A DNA stretch of 64,000 bases from Aotearoamyces nothofagi (Eukaryota > Ascomycota > Leotiomycetes > Leotiales > Tympanidaceae). Under the pieces are notes generated by a model. The model saw only the letters and a list, made by a program, of their open reading frames with translations, had not been told where the DNA came from and made no database searches. The stretch is taken from NCBI GenBank assembly GCA_015345905.1, contig JADDTR010000014.1, positions 248,001 through 312,000 of the forward strand, given 5' to 3'. This document shows, piece by piece, positions 52,757 through 64,000 of the stretch. The first letter of the stretch is position 1. Each line of letters begins with the position of its first letter. Both the position numbers and the translations under genes were made by a program.

Positions 52757-52968
52757 GCTGATGTTTTTTTATAGAATTTATCGGCATAAGCCAAACAGCA
52801 TCTCAATATCGCGGGGTCTATTACTTTTTAGCTTTCTACGGGCCGCCGATGCGCCGCTCGGTGAATCGTTCTTCCTTTCAGCACAGAAAAGGCAGCCTTC
52901 CATCAACAAAAATCGCATAGAGCATTACTCTATGTGACTCTTAATAAAGATCGAATCAGCTTGATAGT
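52757..52968. promoter_or_regulatory. Compact bidirectional promoter, helicase / GCN1
   Basis: 212 bp between two outward start codons, holding both 5' UTRs and both core promoters. On the GCN1 side, ATG-TGA at 52932-52937 forms a start-stop uORF and overlaps TGACTC (52935-52940), the Gcn4/CPC1 core. Confidence 0.6.
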
Positions 52969-55900
52969 ATGGCAGAGGCGGAGGTAAATGGGGCAAGTGG
53001 ACTAGATCTACTTGCAACGAAGACAGCGTTAGCGTCGTCCTCAACCAAAATTCGTTTGGCGCATCTACGCACCCTCGAGGAGAGGCTTGTAAGCAATGGT
53101 GTGTAATGATTCCATAATCGACTGTATTTACCAACGGTACATCTGGCTAACCTTTCGTCGCTGCAGAAATCGATGAACGCTACTTTCCTGTCCTCTTGCA
53201 GCTGTTTTTCAACACATATGCTTTCTATCTGGACCGACATTCGCGCCGGGCTATCCAACAATGCATAAAAGCCATATTTTCAACTGGAGCAAAACCCGAG
53301 ACACTATCTGCATTTGTTAAGGCGGTTCAAGTGGAGGCTTCAAAGCCGGGCATAGCACCCAGCAATGCCTTCGTTTTAGTTGAATGGTTCAGCATACTGA
53401 TTCAAGAATGTGCTGGAACGGAATACTGGAGAAAATGGGGCTTGGACATCCTATCAAGTGATGCACAAGTACTAAATCTCTGTCAAAGCGCTTATACGAG
53501 ACCAAATGTGAAACATTCAGCATTGATTGTTACTCGGAGGGCATTACGAAAAGCTATTTCCCAGGTTGATAGTCGCGAGGCATTCATCAAGGATGCAGTC
53601 ACGCGGCTGACTGTGAAGGGTGCTCATTCTGTTGCCAAGAATGTCATTTTGTTAGGCGTCATATCAGGGGTTTGTGCAAGAAAGACTGAAGCAAAGGTCA
53701 TTCTTGAGGACAATAAGCTCAACATTTATACCTTCTACACCCGTGAAATCCTTGGTTCACGAACGGCTGTTCCGGCGCATATCGCGAACGGGCTCCACGA
53801 TTTCTTCGTTGACTTTACAACGAAAGATGACATGGAGAAACAAATTACACCTTCCCTAGAGAAGGGTTTGCTGAGGGCTCCTGAAATTCTATTGGATAAT
53901 GTTGTCACGTCGTTGATTCAGTCACTCTCCGATAAAATTGACCTTTCGAGTGTTCTCCGTAATCATCTCTTGAAGCCGCTGCTTTCCAATCTCAAATCTT
54001 CAAATCCGACTATTCGTCATGGGGCATTATCCACATTCAAAGTCGCGATCCCACGCTGTCATGATGAGGACTCCCTTAGTCAGATTGCAGACGAAATTCT
54101 CAACCCATTAAAATCAGGAAAGCTCCCATCAGCGGACCATAGAGCGCTACACTCAGAAGCGTTTGCACTTTTGCCAATTTCACAAGCGTTGGCAAAGAAA
54201 GCTTTTTCCTCTATCACAGCTATTGCAGCGAAAGAAACCAGTGAGGTTGCTCTCGGCCCAGAAACGTTGGTTCTTTCGCAATATACCATATGGTGCTTGC
54301 AAAATGACCTAGACATAGAGAAGACTGTTGTAGACACATTTTCCAAAGGAATCTCTGACAAGAAGATCCCCCTCCGCAAACTCTGGGCAGTCCGTATCGG
54401 GGAAATTATTCGGGCGTTAAAGGAGACCGATCTCAAGGCATCAAAAGCTGTGAAAATTGTCGAAGCAGTGCTGCCGCCATTTCTCGATCTCTGGACTGAA
54501 GTCATATCCAATCCACTTGCATCAGCTCAGTCGGGGTTAGTGACGGCAGCCTATGTCCTTACAGCTGTGACTTCAACGAAGCTCGAGCTTATGCACACTT
54601 CAAAAATAGATGCCTGCCTAAAGAAAGCCCAAGTCATGCAGCAAGCAATAATCGTTGAACCTAAACCATCTTTCCTACTCAATCATCGCATCTATGGCAA
54701 GCTCACCAGCGATGAAGATTTTTTGTGGCTTATTCGTGCCCTTGCGGCAACGTCAAGGGAGGTAGCCAAGTCAGAGGCGCATTCCACGGTTGCAACTGCT
54801 TGGTCACAAGCAGTTATCTTCTGCGTCTGCTCAGGCAATCTCAAGCCAGCAGTCAGACGAGAAGGTATTCAGACTTTGTCACGCGCCTACATCCAATCAC
54901 CAGCTCAAATTTCCTGTATAATTACGAGTGGTCTATGGCAATGGATACGTCACCTTGAGAGTGGCGAGAAGGATTGTGCTGCTGCTGCTTCCAAAACTAA
55001 GAATGTTAATCTTCATATGGTTGTAAAAGCTATATGCCTATCTCCGACGGAAGCGTCTCAATTTGGTGGTGTCATAGATATATCAGTACGAGAGAGGCAG
55101 ATGGTTTCATTGCTAGTGATATCACGCCCTGAGCTCTTGCCGCGTGTCAGCTGGATAGATCTGTGTCTCAGAGTAGAGGTAGACCCAGGCGATCTTGCTC
55201 GAAGGCATGGTGATGCTTTGATTGGCCAGATCCTTGATATTACAAACTTCAGTGAAACTGTAAGTCAGCGTTATATTTTCTCTTATCACAGTCCGAACAT
55301 GTCTAATCCTCTATAGGCTATACAGAATCACAGTTCGTCTATTAAGGCAGCAGCCTTCAATGCGGCGGCTGAGCTTGCGTTCGTAGCACCCGATGTAATG
55401 ACTTCTCGGATTGTTCAATTAATTCAGGAAGATCTTGATCCCAAACAACTTGATAGCGTTGGCCCGACGGAAGCTGCAATCTTTCGCACAGCTGAAGGGA
55501 CGGCATTTATTGATGTGCTTGCGAAGAAGTCTCAGGACTATGTCCCCAATAAGAACACTAAAGACTATGATACACTGAAGTGGGAAGAGGAGCTAAGGGC
55601 GCAATTAGCCCAGAAGAAGGGCCAGCAGAAAAAGTTAACTGTCGAGGAGAACGCCAAAGTAAATGCACAACTCAAGAGGGAGTCTGCTATACGTCTCCGA
55701 ATTCAGTACCTTGAAGCTCGGCTATACCGTGGTATTGGCATTATTCGAAGCCTTGCTACTGGTCCGCCAACTGAAGCTCAGATGTGGATAGGTCCTGCTA
55801 TAAAAGCCCTGCTGGACATTATAGTAGCAGGGGCTGGTCTACTTACCGGAGATGCAGCAGCGACCGCATATATGCTATGTGCTGAGAGAGTCTCAAGCCG

Positions 55901-58900
55901 CATTGGTACTCTACGCCCATTTGTCGGTGTTGCGACCTTAAGAGCCTTGGCCATCACACATCTACCTGATGCATTGACACAAGAACCATTGGGAGAGTTA
56001 GTGACACGAGTGCTATATCGACTTCGATTCTCAGGGGAACAACGACCCTTCGATACAGTATCTCTGACTTACATACTACCACTGATCTTTCTGGTTCTGC
56101 GCCAAGGCGGTTTTGGCCAACAAGACGATGCAGATGCTCAGTTGGTCCTCGCACTTGAGTTCTTAACATTCCACACAGATACGAGCGCAGATGTCCTTGT
56201 TCCTCGCCAAGAGATCCTAGCAATTCTCATTATGTCTATGCAGACCTATAACCAGCATTACAAAATGATCAAAGATTGCTTGGCTGATATGTGTCGATGC
56301 ATAGCTCCGACTATCAATGAGGCGGAAATCGCAGTTCTGGCTCGCGGTTCGATAGTTCCTCAAGTTGCTGTCCGTACGTCAGTCCTGCAGTCAATTAGTA
56401 CGGAAATTGACATGAGTGATATGGAGTTTTCGGAGGAGATATGGCTTGCTTGCCATGATGATGTTGGTGAAAACGTTGAGCTTGGACAAGAGATCTGGGA
56501 AGAGAGCGGATTCAAAGTTAATTCTACTTCGGTGTTCAGGATGTTGCCGTATCTAGAGAGTGACGACAAGCAACTCCGAAGAGCAGCTGCCCGTTCCTTA
56601 GCCGCAGCTGTGAAGGTACATCCATCTTCAGTCAATGATGTGTTGTCACGTTTGGAGGCTTCGTACTTAGAGCTAGCGAAGCTTAGAGTGCCTCAACTCG
56701 ATGAATATGGTATGCCCAAGAAGACTGACATGTCTGACCCATGGGAAGCTAGAAATGGTATTGCCTTAGCATTCAGAGAACTTTCTATCGTCTTTGACGA
56801 GAAGCTACTTAATTCGTTCCTGAGATTCCTCATTGAACGAGGACCTCTCGGAGACAGAAACTCGAACGTCAGAGATGAGATGGTCGAAGCTGCCACGACA
56901 ATTATTGCTTCGCACGGCAAGAATAAGGTCGAGGAACTCATGAATACCTTCGAACAGACCCTTGAAGCGCCGGATAAGGGTTCTGAATTCAGCGATAGAG
57001 TTAATGAGGCTGTCGTCATCCTATATGGCGCCCTTGCACGGCACTTGAAGGCTGGAGATCCACGTGTTCCCATAGTTGTTGAAAGGCTACTCTCGACACT
57101 GAGCACACCTTCCGAGACTGTTCAATACGCTGTAGCAGAATGTCTACCGCCTCTTGTTCGGGCTTCTAGCGAGAAGACTTCTGGGTATGTCCAGGAGATC
57201 GAGGGTCAACTGTTGAACGGCAAAAAGTACGCTGCTCGACGAGGCGCAGCCTATGGTCTTGCAGGCTTGGTCCACGGTACCGGTGTCGCTGCACTGAGAG
57301 AATATCGAATTTTGTTGACTTTGAGGAGCGCCATCGAAGATAAGAAAGATGTTAATCACCGAGAGGGTGCTCTTCTTGCATATGAGTTATTATCGATGAT
57401 CTTGGGCCGAATATTCGAGCCTTATGTCATTCAAATTGTGCCACAACTGCTCTCCAGCTTTGGCGACGCAAGTGCTGATGTCCGGGAAGCATGCTTAGCA
57501 GCAGCCAAAGCTTGTTTTGCCAGCTTAAGCTCATACGGTGTTAAAAAGATATTGCCTACTTTACTAGATGGTTTAGATGACCAGCAATGGCGAAGTAAGA
57601 AGGGCGCATGCGATCTCCTCGGGGCAATGGCTTATCTTGATCCTCAACAACTCGCCCAGAGCTTACCGCAGATTATTCCTCCGCTCACTGGTGTCCTAAA
57701 TGACAGTCATAAAGAAGTCCGTCTGGCTGCCAATAGAAGTTTGAAACGATTCGGTGAAGTAATCAATAATCCGGAGATTAAGAACCTCGTCGACATTCTT
57801 CTGAAGGCTCTAAGCGACCCTACTAAGTACACAGATAATGCATTGGATGCTCTAATTAAGGTACACTTTGTACATTATCTTGATGCACCTTCTCTTGCAT
57901 TGGTTGTACGTATTCTAGAACGTGGGTTGGGGGATCGATCGGCAACAAAACGGAAGTCGGCACAGGTTATTGGAAGTCTTGCTCATCTAACTGAGCGTAA
58001 GGATCTCATCGCTCACCTTCCAATTTTAGTTGCTGGCTTGAAAGTCGCAGTGGTGGACCCAGTTCCAACGACGCGTGCAACGGCTTCAAAGGCACTGGGA
58101 TCACTTATCGAGAAGTTGGGAGAAGATGCTCTTCCGGATCTTATTCCTGGCCTTATGCAAACTCTTAAGTCAGACACAGGCGCTGGCGACCGGCTCGGGT
58201 CCGCTCAGGCTCTCAGTGAAGTGCTGGCTGGTCTTGGAACAAGTCGTCTTGAGGAAACCTTGCCCACAATTTTGCAGAATGTTGCTTCGTCAAAGCCATC
58301 TGTCCGAGAGGGTTTCATGTCACTTTTCATTTTCTTGCCCGTCTGCTTTGGCAACGGCTTTGCCAATTATCTCAGCAAAATCATCCCACCTATCTTATCA
58401 GGTCTGGCAGATGATGTGGAATCTATTCGCGAGACTTCTCTTCGAGCTGGACGTCTACTTGTCAAGAATTTTGCGACGAGATCCATTGACCTCTTGCTGC
58501 CCGAGCTCGAGCGTGGTCTTGCAGATGACAACTATAGAATTCGTCTCAGTTCCGTCGAGCTTGTTGGTGATCTACTCTTCAACCTCACAGGTATCAGCGC
58601 CAACACTGAACAAGATGAAGTCGAAGAGGGCGCGCAAGAAGCTGGTGCCTCGCTTCTGGAGGTCCTTGGAGAGGAGAAGCGAAACAAAGTCCTATCTTCA
58701 TTATATATATGCCGTTGCGATACGTCTGGTCTCGTCCGTACAGCAGCAGTCGACGTTTGGAAAGCTCTTGTAGCCAGTCCAAAAACGCTCAAGGACTTGA
58801 TTCCTACTCTCACACAGCTGATCATCCGTCGTCTGGGGAGCTCCAATATGGAGCAGAAGGTCATTGCCGGTAACGCCTTGGGTGAGCTCATTCGAAAAGC

Positions 58901-61133
58901 TGGTGACGGCGTACTATCGAGCCTGCTTCCAACACTTGAAGAGGGTCTCCAATCTTCTTCGGATACGGATGCTAAGCAAGGCATTTGCATCGCATTGCGA
59001 GAGCTAATCTCATCCGCATCACAAGAAGCCTTAGAGGATCATGAAAAGACTCTCATCTCCGTCGTTCGTGTTGCTCTTATCGACTCTGACGAAGAGGTTC
59101 GAGAAGCTGCTGCAGAGGCATTCGATTCTTTGCAACAGATCTTCGGTAAACGCGCTGTCGACCAGGTTCTGCCTCACTTGCTCAGCCTGCTTCGCACAGA
59201 AGGCGAGGCAGATAATGCGCTTTCTGCCCTCTTGACCCTACTAACGGAGACGACCCGCTCCAACATTATTCTACCCAACCTGATCCCTACTCTTACTGCC
59301 TCTCCAATCAATTCGTTTAATGCGAAGGCACTTGCTTCGCTGTCAACCGTAGCAGGTGTGGCCATGACCAGACGCCTACCGAGCATATTGAATTCGCTCA
59401 TGGACAACATTATCACCTGCAAGGACGATGGCCTTCGGGCTGATCTCGAGTCGTCCTTTGATACTGTCATCCTCTCTATCGATGAATTTGACGGTCTCAA
59501 CACGGTCATGAGCGTCTTACTTGCACTAGTGAAACATGACGACCACCGAAAGCGTGCGGTTACAGATTATCATCTTGCGAAATTCTTCGCTGCAGCTGAT
59601 GTCGATTATTCTCGTTACAACCAAGATATCATCCGTGCCTTGCTAATTTCGTTTGATGACCGAGACCCAGAAGTTGTCAAAGGAGCGTGGACAGCACTCA
59701 ATGAATTTACCAAGAAATTAAAGAAAGAAGAGATGGAATCACTGGTCTTTTCTACAAGGACTATTCTTCAGCAAGTTGGCGTTGCGGGCTCGAACCTTCC
59801 AGGATTCGGACTACCAAAGGGTATCAATGCTATTCTACCCATTTTCTTGCAGGGCCTTATGAATGGTACTTCAGAGCAAAGAGTACAATCAGCATTGGCT
59901 ATCTCAGATATTGTCGATCGAACTAGTGGGGACTCTCTCAAGCCATTTGTTACGCAAATCACAGGGCCTCTTATTCGAGTTGTATCTGAAAAATCCACCG
60001 ATGTCAAAGCAGCAATTCTTCTTACCTTAAATAACCTTCTGGAGAAGATCCCGACGTTTTTGAAGCCTTTTCTTCCGCAACTTCAGCGAACTTTTGCAAA
60101 GTCTTTGGCTGATACGTCGAGTGAAGTTCTAAGATCCCGGGCCGCAAAGGCCCTAGGTACATTGATTACCTTGACCCCCCGTATCGACCCCTTGATCGCA
60201 GAACTAGTCACCGGATCGAGGACATCAGATGCCGGAGTCAGGAATGCCATGCTGAAAGCCTTATACGAAGTAATCAGCAAAGCTGGGGGCAACATGAGCG
60301 AAGCATCAAGAACTGCTGTTTTGGGACTGATCGATACCGATACCGAAGACAATGATGACACGATGGCTATTACAAACGCAAAGCTTCTAGGCGCTCTAAT
60401 CAAGAATTTGTCGTCGGATAGCGCGGGAGGCTTGATCAAAAACCGTATCATAACTACTCATTTCAGTCATGCATCGGTTCTCGCGCTCAACTCGGTACTT
60501 GTTGAATCTCCAAAGTCTCTAACGGAGTCTGCCTTTGCAGAGGACTTGCCTGCCGTAATTTGTCAAGGCATCTTAAGCAAGAATACTTTTGTCTCGGATA
60601 GCTGTGTTTTAGCAGCTGGCAAGTACATCCTTACAGATACTACAAAGGCTTTCGAATCTACCAAGACAGTTTTTGAAGCACTAGCTACGTCCATTCAACC
60701 CGGAAATCCTGTTGATACTCGACGGCTGGCTCTAGTGGTAGTTAGGACTGCCTGTCGTCACCATATGGAACTGGTGAAAGCTCACATTCCTCTTCTGGCA
60801 ACTCCCATCTTCGCCAGCGTCCGCGATCCTGTAATCCCTGTTAAGCTTGCTGCTGAAGCTGCTTTTATGGCTCTATTCAGCGTAGTAGACGAAGAGAGCA
60901 AGGTCTTTGACAAGTACATTCAAAGCACTGAGCTATCGGCAAACACAAAAAGGAGCATGCAGGACTACTTCAAGCGTATTGCGCTGAGATTAGGGAACCA
61001 GGCCAGAGAGCGTAGAGAGGCAGAGGGAGGTCAGGGTGGTCTGGGTCTTTCTAATGATGAGGTTGAGGATGAGCGGGAAATCTGGAGTGTAGGAAAGGTA
61101 GATTTGGGTGAGGGGGTCTTCAGGGAAGATTGA
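52969..61133 (+). CDS. GCN1: GCN1, ribosome-bound activator of the GCN2 kinase
   Basis: Giant HEAT-repeat protein that binds colliding or stalled ribosomes and passes the uncharged-tRNA signal to the eIF2-alpha kinase Gcn2. Exons 52969-53098, 53167-55259 and 55317-61133 give 2,679 residues, close to yeast Gcn1 (2,672). N-terminus MAEAEVNGASGLDLLATKTA, joined to EIDERYFPVLLQLFFNTYAF across intron 1; intron 2 joins NFSET to AIQNHSSSIKAAA. The protein is HEAT repeats throughout; the EF3-like segment (QQWRSKKGACDLLGAMAYLD, then EVRLAANRSLKRFGEVI) lies near residue 1,500, and the conserved region that in yeast binds the RWD domain of Gcn2 would be at about 2,060-2,430. The C-terminal tail (LGNQARERREAEGGQGGLGL) is typical. 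No break is seen. Confidence 0.97.
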
Positions 61134-61636
61134 GTCTTCTGTAATATCAACACTCATGATGCATAGCTCAGCGACTTAGCGGTTTAAAAGTTTTATTTGC
61201 ATTTATATATCTCTTGTTAAATACATAGCTGAATGTTTTCAATAATTGAGAACAGAGTGCATGACAACTTAGACTTCGTGATACAAAATTTCTAGCGTCT
61301 AGTCAGTGTATGCGACGCTCATTTCCCAGCTGTGGCAATTGCGAGAGCCAAGAGCTGTAGTCCACGACAGAGTTGGCATAGGATATATTTAAATATTCGC
61401 AGCTTGTCAAGAAGTGAAGTTGAATGGGCGCATTCAAGTCCCATGACATTTCTCTACCTTCTCTTGAAAACTGAGGGTTTGTTGTTGACAAAACCCTAAA
61501 CGCACTAAATCCACTAATTTTCTCGGCTATTTGTGCTTGGCGCTTGTTGAAGCCCTCAGAATCTCGAATCATTTGACGACGACTGAGAGAGTCGAAGAAC
61601 CACGACAACCATCGACAACCCGCCGAATTAATCAAG
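61134..61636. other. Intergenic region, GCN1 3' end to RPL19 promoter
   Basis: About 500 bp. AT-rich 61134-61300 is 3' flank; 61400-61636 is the RPL19 promoter and 5' UTR and contains AAACCCTAAACGC (61491-61503), resembling AACCCTA-type boxes of fungal ribosomal-protein genes (inference). Confidence 0.5.
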
Positions 61637-62505
61637 ATGTAAGTCTTAATATCCCCCACAACTGTTCTCTAGCACGACAGATATCTTTATGCTCCAGAGT
61701 TACGGCGAGGAATCACCTCGTCATCGAGTTTTCCCCGCTCGTCAATCTCTTCACGACCTTTGAAGCTGACTGAATCCTCCACAGGGTTAACCTCAGAACC
61801 CAGAAGCGCCTCGCGGCGTCTGTCGTAGGCTGTGGACAGCGCAAGATCTGGCTCGATCCCAACGAGACCAATGAGATCAGCAATGCAAACTCCAGACAGA
61901 CTATCCGCAAACTCGTCGCAGATGGCCTTATCATCCGCAAACCTGTTACGATGCACTCTCGATCTCGCGCCCGGGACCTCCAGGCCGCTCGACGAATTGG
62001 TAGACATCGCGGTTTCGGTAAGAGGAAGGGTACTGCGGACGCTCGTATGCCTAGGTATGCTCTCTTCACTGCTTGGGGTTCCAAACAACTGGAATGGGAC
62101 CGCAAGATAAAACGATTAGTATGCTAATATATTTCCTGTTTAGCCAAGTTGTCTGGATGCGAAGACTCCGTGTCCTCCGCCGTCTTCTCGTAAAGTATCG
62201 TGCCAGCGGCAAGATCGATAAGCACCTTTACCACGAGCTGTACCACCTCAGCAAGGGTAACACATTCAAGCACAAGAGAGCATTGGTTGAGCATGTAGGT
62301 TCACCTGAGGAATAGTCAGCAAAACAAATCTAACAGTATACAGATCCACAGAGCGAAGGCTGAGAAGGCACGTGAGCGCGTCCTTAAGGAGGAGATGGAT
62401 GCCAAGCGTGCGAAGACCAAGGCTGCCCGTGAGAGAAAGCAAGAGCGAGTCGTTGCCAAGCGAACTGCCCAGTTCGGTGAGGAGGAAGAGACTGAGACAA
62501 AGTAA
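61637..62505 (+). CDS. RPL19: 60S ribosomal protein L19 (eL19)
   Basis: Structural protein of the large subunit, forming an intersubunit bridge through its long C-terminal helix. Exons 61637-61638 (AT only), 61785-62054, 62144-62294 and 62344-62505; 585 nt, 194 residues, the usual length. The start codon is split: AT, a 146-nt intron with donor GTAAGT, then G-GTT-AAC, giving [20 protein letters not shown]. Diagnostic text follows: [57 protein letters not shown] (across intron 2), [18 protein letters not shown] and [20 protein letters not shown]. The last exon is the basic helix [20 protein letters not shown] ending in ETETK. Multiple introns are usual in fungal ribosomal-protein genes. Confidence 0.97.
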
Positions 62506-62877
62506 AGGTTACATCAATCCACAGGGTAGTGTTTGGTTTGTGGCAAAGGTCTTAAATACAGGCTGGTTGCTTTTTCAACGTCTCTGGGCTTTCTGCATGT
62601 ATTTCATGGACAATGGTATCATGACTTCACACGATAGTGTTTCTGTGAGACAGATGATGACTTTTGACCTCGACATGTGTAAATTCTGGATGTTATTTTG
62701 ATATCGACGATCCCGATATGGCAGGGACTACTTGGCACTTACATACTATTTCACTGTCTGCTGTTGAATCTTCCAGGTCCCTTTTTTAGATTGGCATCTA
62801 CAACGCCAATGCAATGCATCAAATCAAGTGGTTCCAACGCCCAATCTCTAGAGCAATTCTACTGCCCATTTCTCATC
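62506..62877. other. Intergenic region between convergent genes
   Basis: About 370 bp of 3' flanks of RPL19 and the MFS gene; nothing else seen. Confidence 0.6.
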
Positions 62878-64000
62878 TCATCCATTCAACTGCCTATCCA
62901 TCTCCTCCCTCCACTTCGGACCGTATCTCTTGATAGCCAATGTTGACAGCCCACTCACCAGTGTTATAATCCCCAACCCCGTAAACAGCCAGCCATTTCC
63001 AATGGCATCAATCAGGGGACTGGCCACAACGCCACCTACAGCACTAACGATGTTCCTCACGCAGTTATTTATCGCCACGCCACTACTGCTCTTCTTGGGC
63101 ATAAACTCCGTCAGCATCGTTGTGCTACAGCTGAATATCACCATGCTGCTAAGTCCAAAGAAGAAGCTTGCCACAGCTCCGACTTCCCACGGGAGGCCTT
63201 TGTCGACGGACCAACCGTACCACACCAGTGCCACCGGGTATATGGCGGCTCCCAACCAGGTATTCTCACGCATTCGGTCTTCGGGGATCAGTATTGGCTT
63301 TCCAGAGGCGTCATAGCGATTTGCCTTGTGGGCTTCACGATGCATGATGAAATCGCACCATTTGCCACCAACTGGAGATGCAATCACATACCCAAGACTG
63401 TTGGGGAGATACAACAACCCTACGATATTGGTCGAGAAGGAATAAGGAGGCTGAGAATAAGACTGTTCGATCGAGATATTGAGGATGTAGAGCGATCCGA
63501 AGGTGATGGATGCGTAGTAAACAGTTAGGGCAACAGCAGGGAAGCGCAGATATTTCATGATGAAAAGAGGATCGATGATACAGCGTTCAAAAACTGAGGC
63601 TAGTATCTTACCTTTCGCTTGGACTGATTGTATTGTTGTGACACGGGACAGAGTAGGTCCTAGTGTTACGTCTTCAGTATAGGAGGGGAGTGTATGTTGA
63701 ATAACTAGAGGTTTCGGAGCTTCGAGGGTTTCTGGGAGGCAGAAAGTGATAACGACGGTGAGGATGCCTCCATAGATGCACAAGAACCATTCAGCGCTTC
63801 GCCAGCCGAGGGCTTCTGATAGTGCTCCGCCAACAATTGGCGCAATAAGTGGTCCCATAAGAGGCCCAAGGTAGAATATGCCCATTGCCTTCCCACGATC
63901 TTTACTTTCCCAGATATCTGCCAAGCTTCCTGCCCCAACAGCTTGCGCCGAAGCAGCAGCGCCACCACTCAATACTCTCATTACAATTAGCATACTGATC
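62878..64000 (-). CDS. MFS multidrug transporter (DHA1), 5' end outside window
   Basis: Drug:H+ antiporter of the 12-helix DHA1 group. The frame is open to the right edge, so the first helices are missing; the ATG at 63993 is internal. About 373 residues remain: VMRVLSGGAAASAQAVGAGS (helix 4), LADIWESKDRGKAMGIFYLG with the family signature PLMGPLIAPIVGGALSEALGWR (helix 5), FCLPETLEAP, a cytosolic loop, YYASITFGSLYILNISIEQS, YLPNSLGYVIASPVGGKWCD, TWLGAAIYPVALVWYGWSVD, FSCSTTMLTEFMPKKSSSGV and a last helix before KRYGPKWREEMDRQLNG. No intron was needed in the visible part. The substrate cannot be read. Confidence 0.92.
   Translation of the reverse strand, partial: ISMLIVMRVLSGGAAASAQAVGAGSLADIWESKDRGKAMGIFYLGPLMGPLIAPIVGGALSEALGWRSAEWFLCIYGGILTVVITFCLPETLEAPKPLVIQHTLPSYTEDVTLGPTLSRVTTIQSVQAKGKILASVFERCIIDPLFIMKYLRFPAVALTVYYASITFGSLYILNISIEQSYSQPPYSFSTNIVGLLYLPNSLGYVIASPVGGKWCDFIMHREAHKANRYDASGKPILIPEDRMRENTWLGAAIYPVALVWYGWSVDKGLPWEVGAVASFFFGLSSMVIFSCSTTMLTEFMPKKSSSGVAINNCVRNIVSAVGGVVASPLIDAIGNGWLFTGLGIITLVSGLSTLAIKRYGPKWREEMDRQLNG

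Noticed and set aside
58075-58773. 232-codon + strand frame inside GCN1
   Set aside because: Overlaps the conserved GCN1 HEAT-repeat frame entirely and has no recognisable domain.
61303-61659. 118-codon minus frame upstream of RPL19
   Set aside because: Covers the RPL19 promoter, 5' UTR and split start codon; no recognisable features.
1-64000. CRISPR arrays, bacterial operons, insertion sequences
   Set aside because: None seen; the intron-rich fungal gene structure makes them implausible, and the tandem repeats found are coding minisatellites or promoter arrays without spacers.

Overview
The window is nuclear DNA of a filamentous ascomycete (Pezizomycotina). Almost every gene has short GT-AG introns of about 41 to 180 nt with CTAAC-like branch sites, genes lie 0.2 to 2 kb apart on both strands, and the gene set is typically fungal: a HET-domain protein, fungal GNATs, a DUF7025-type AAA ATPase, a secreted GH65 acid trehalase, an Fhl1-type FHA/forkhead factor and an UNC93-like MFS protein. 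Placement in Leotiomycetes is only an impression. I saw no tRNA, rRNA or CRISPR array.

Left part (1-24 kb). An acidic Glu/Ala/Pro repeat protein enters from the left edge, followed by a zinc alcohol dehydrogenase of the butanediol/sorbitol type, a HET-domain protein, a divergent folylpolyglutamate synthase, an aldo-keto reductase, a bacterial-type adenine deaminase and a GNAT acetyltransferase. A gene-poor, AT-rich and probably RIP-mutated relic follows (about 18.4-19.0 kb), with a GC-rich inverted repeat at its right edge. Next come a small orphan-like protein, a fragment of a fungal membrane-protein family and an UNC93-like transporter. This is the accessory-looking half.

Middle (24-42 kb): cytosolic phenylalanyl-tRNA synthetase alpha chain, a second GNAT, a Ser/Pro-rich protein with a CACGTC tandem array in its upstream region, the acid trehalase, a poorly conserved stretch with a possible gene relic, the AAA ATPase, and an acidic nuclear-type unknown protein.

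Right part (42-64 kb): housekeeping genes with a translation theme. These are an Fhl1-like FHA/forkhead factor (in yeast Fhl1 controls ribosomal-protein genes), a short-chain NAD(P) reductase with a GC-AG intron, a DHX29-like DEVH helicase head-to-head with GCN1 (212 bp between start codons), RPL19 whose start codon is split by an intron, and an MFS drug transporter cut by the right edge.

Exon structures were built by hand from splice signals, reading frame and remembered family motifs; every multi-exon total marked as checked is a multiple of three. No wholly new system is obvious. The best leads are the AUG-stop uORF/TGACTC element before GCN1, the 301-nt palindrome-bearing intron in the AAA ATPase, the translation gene neighbourhood and the split start codon of RPL19.
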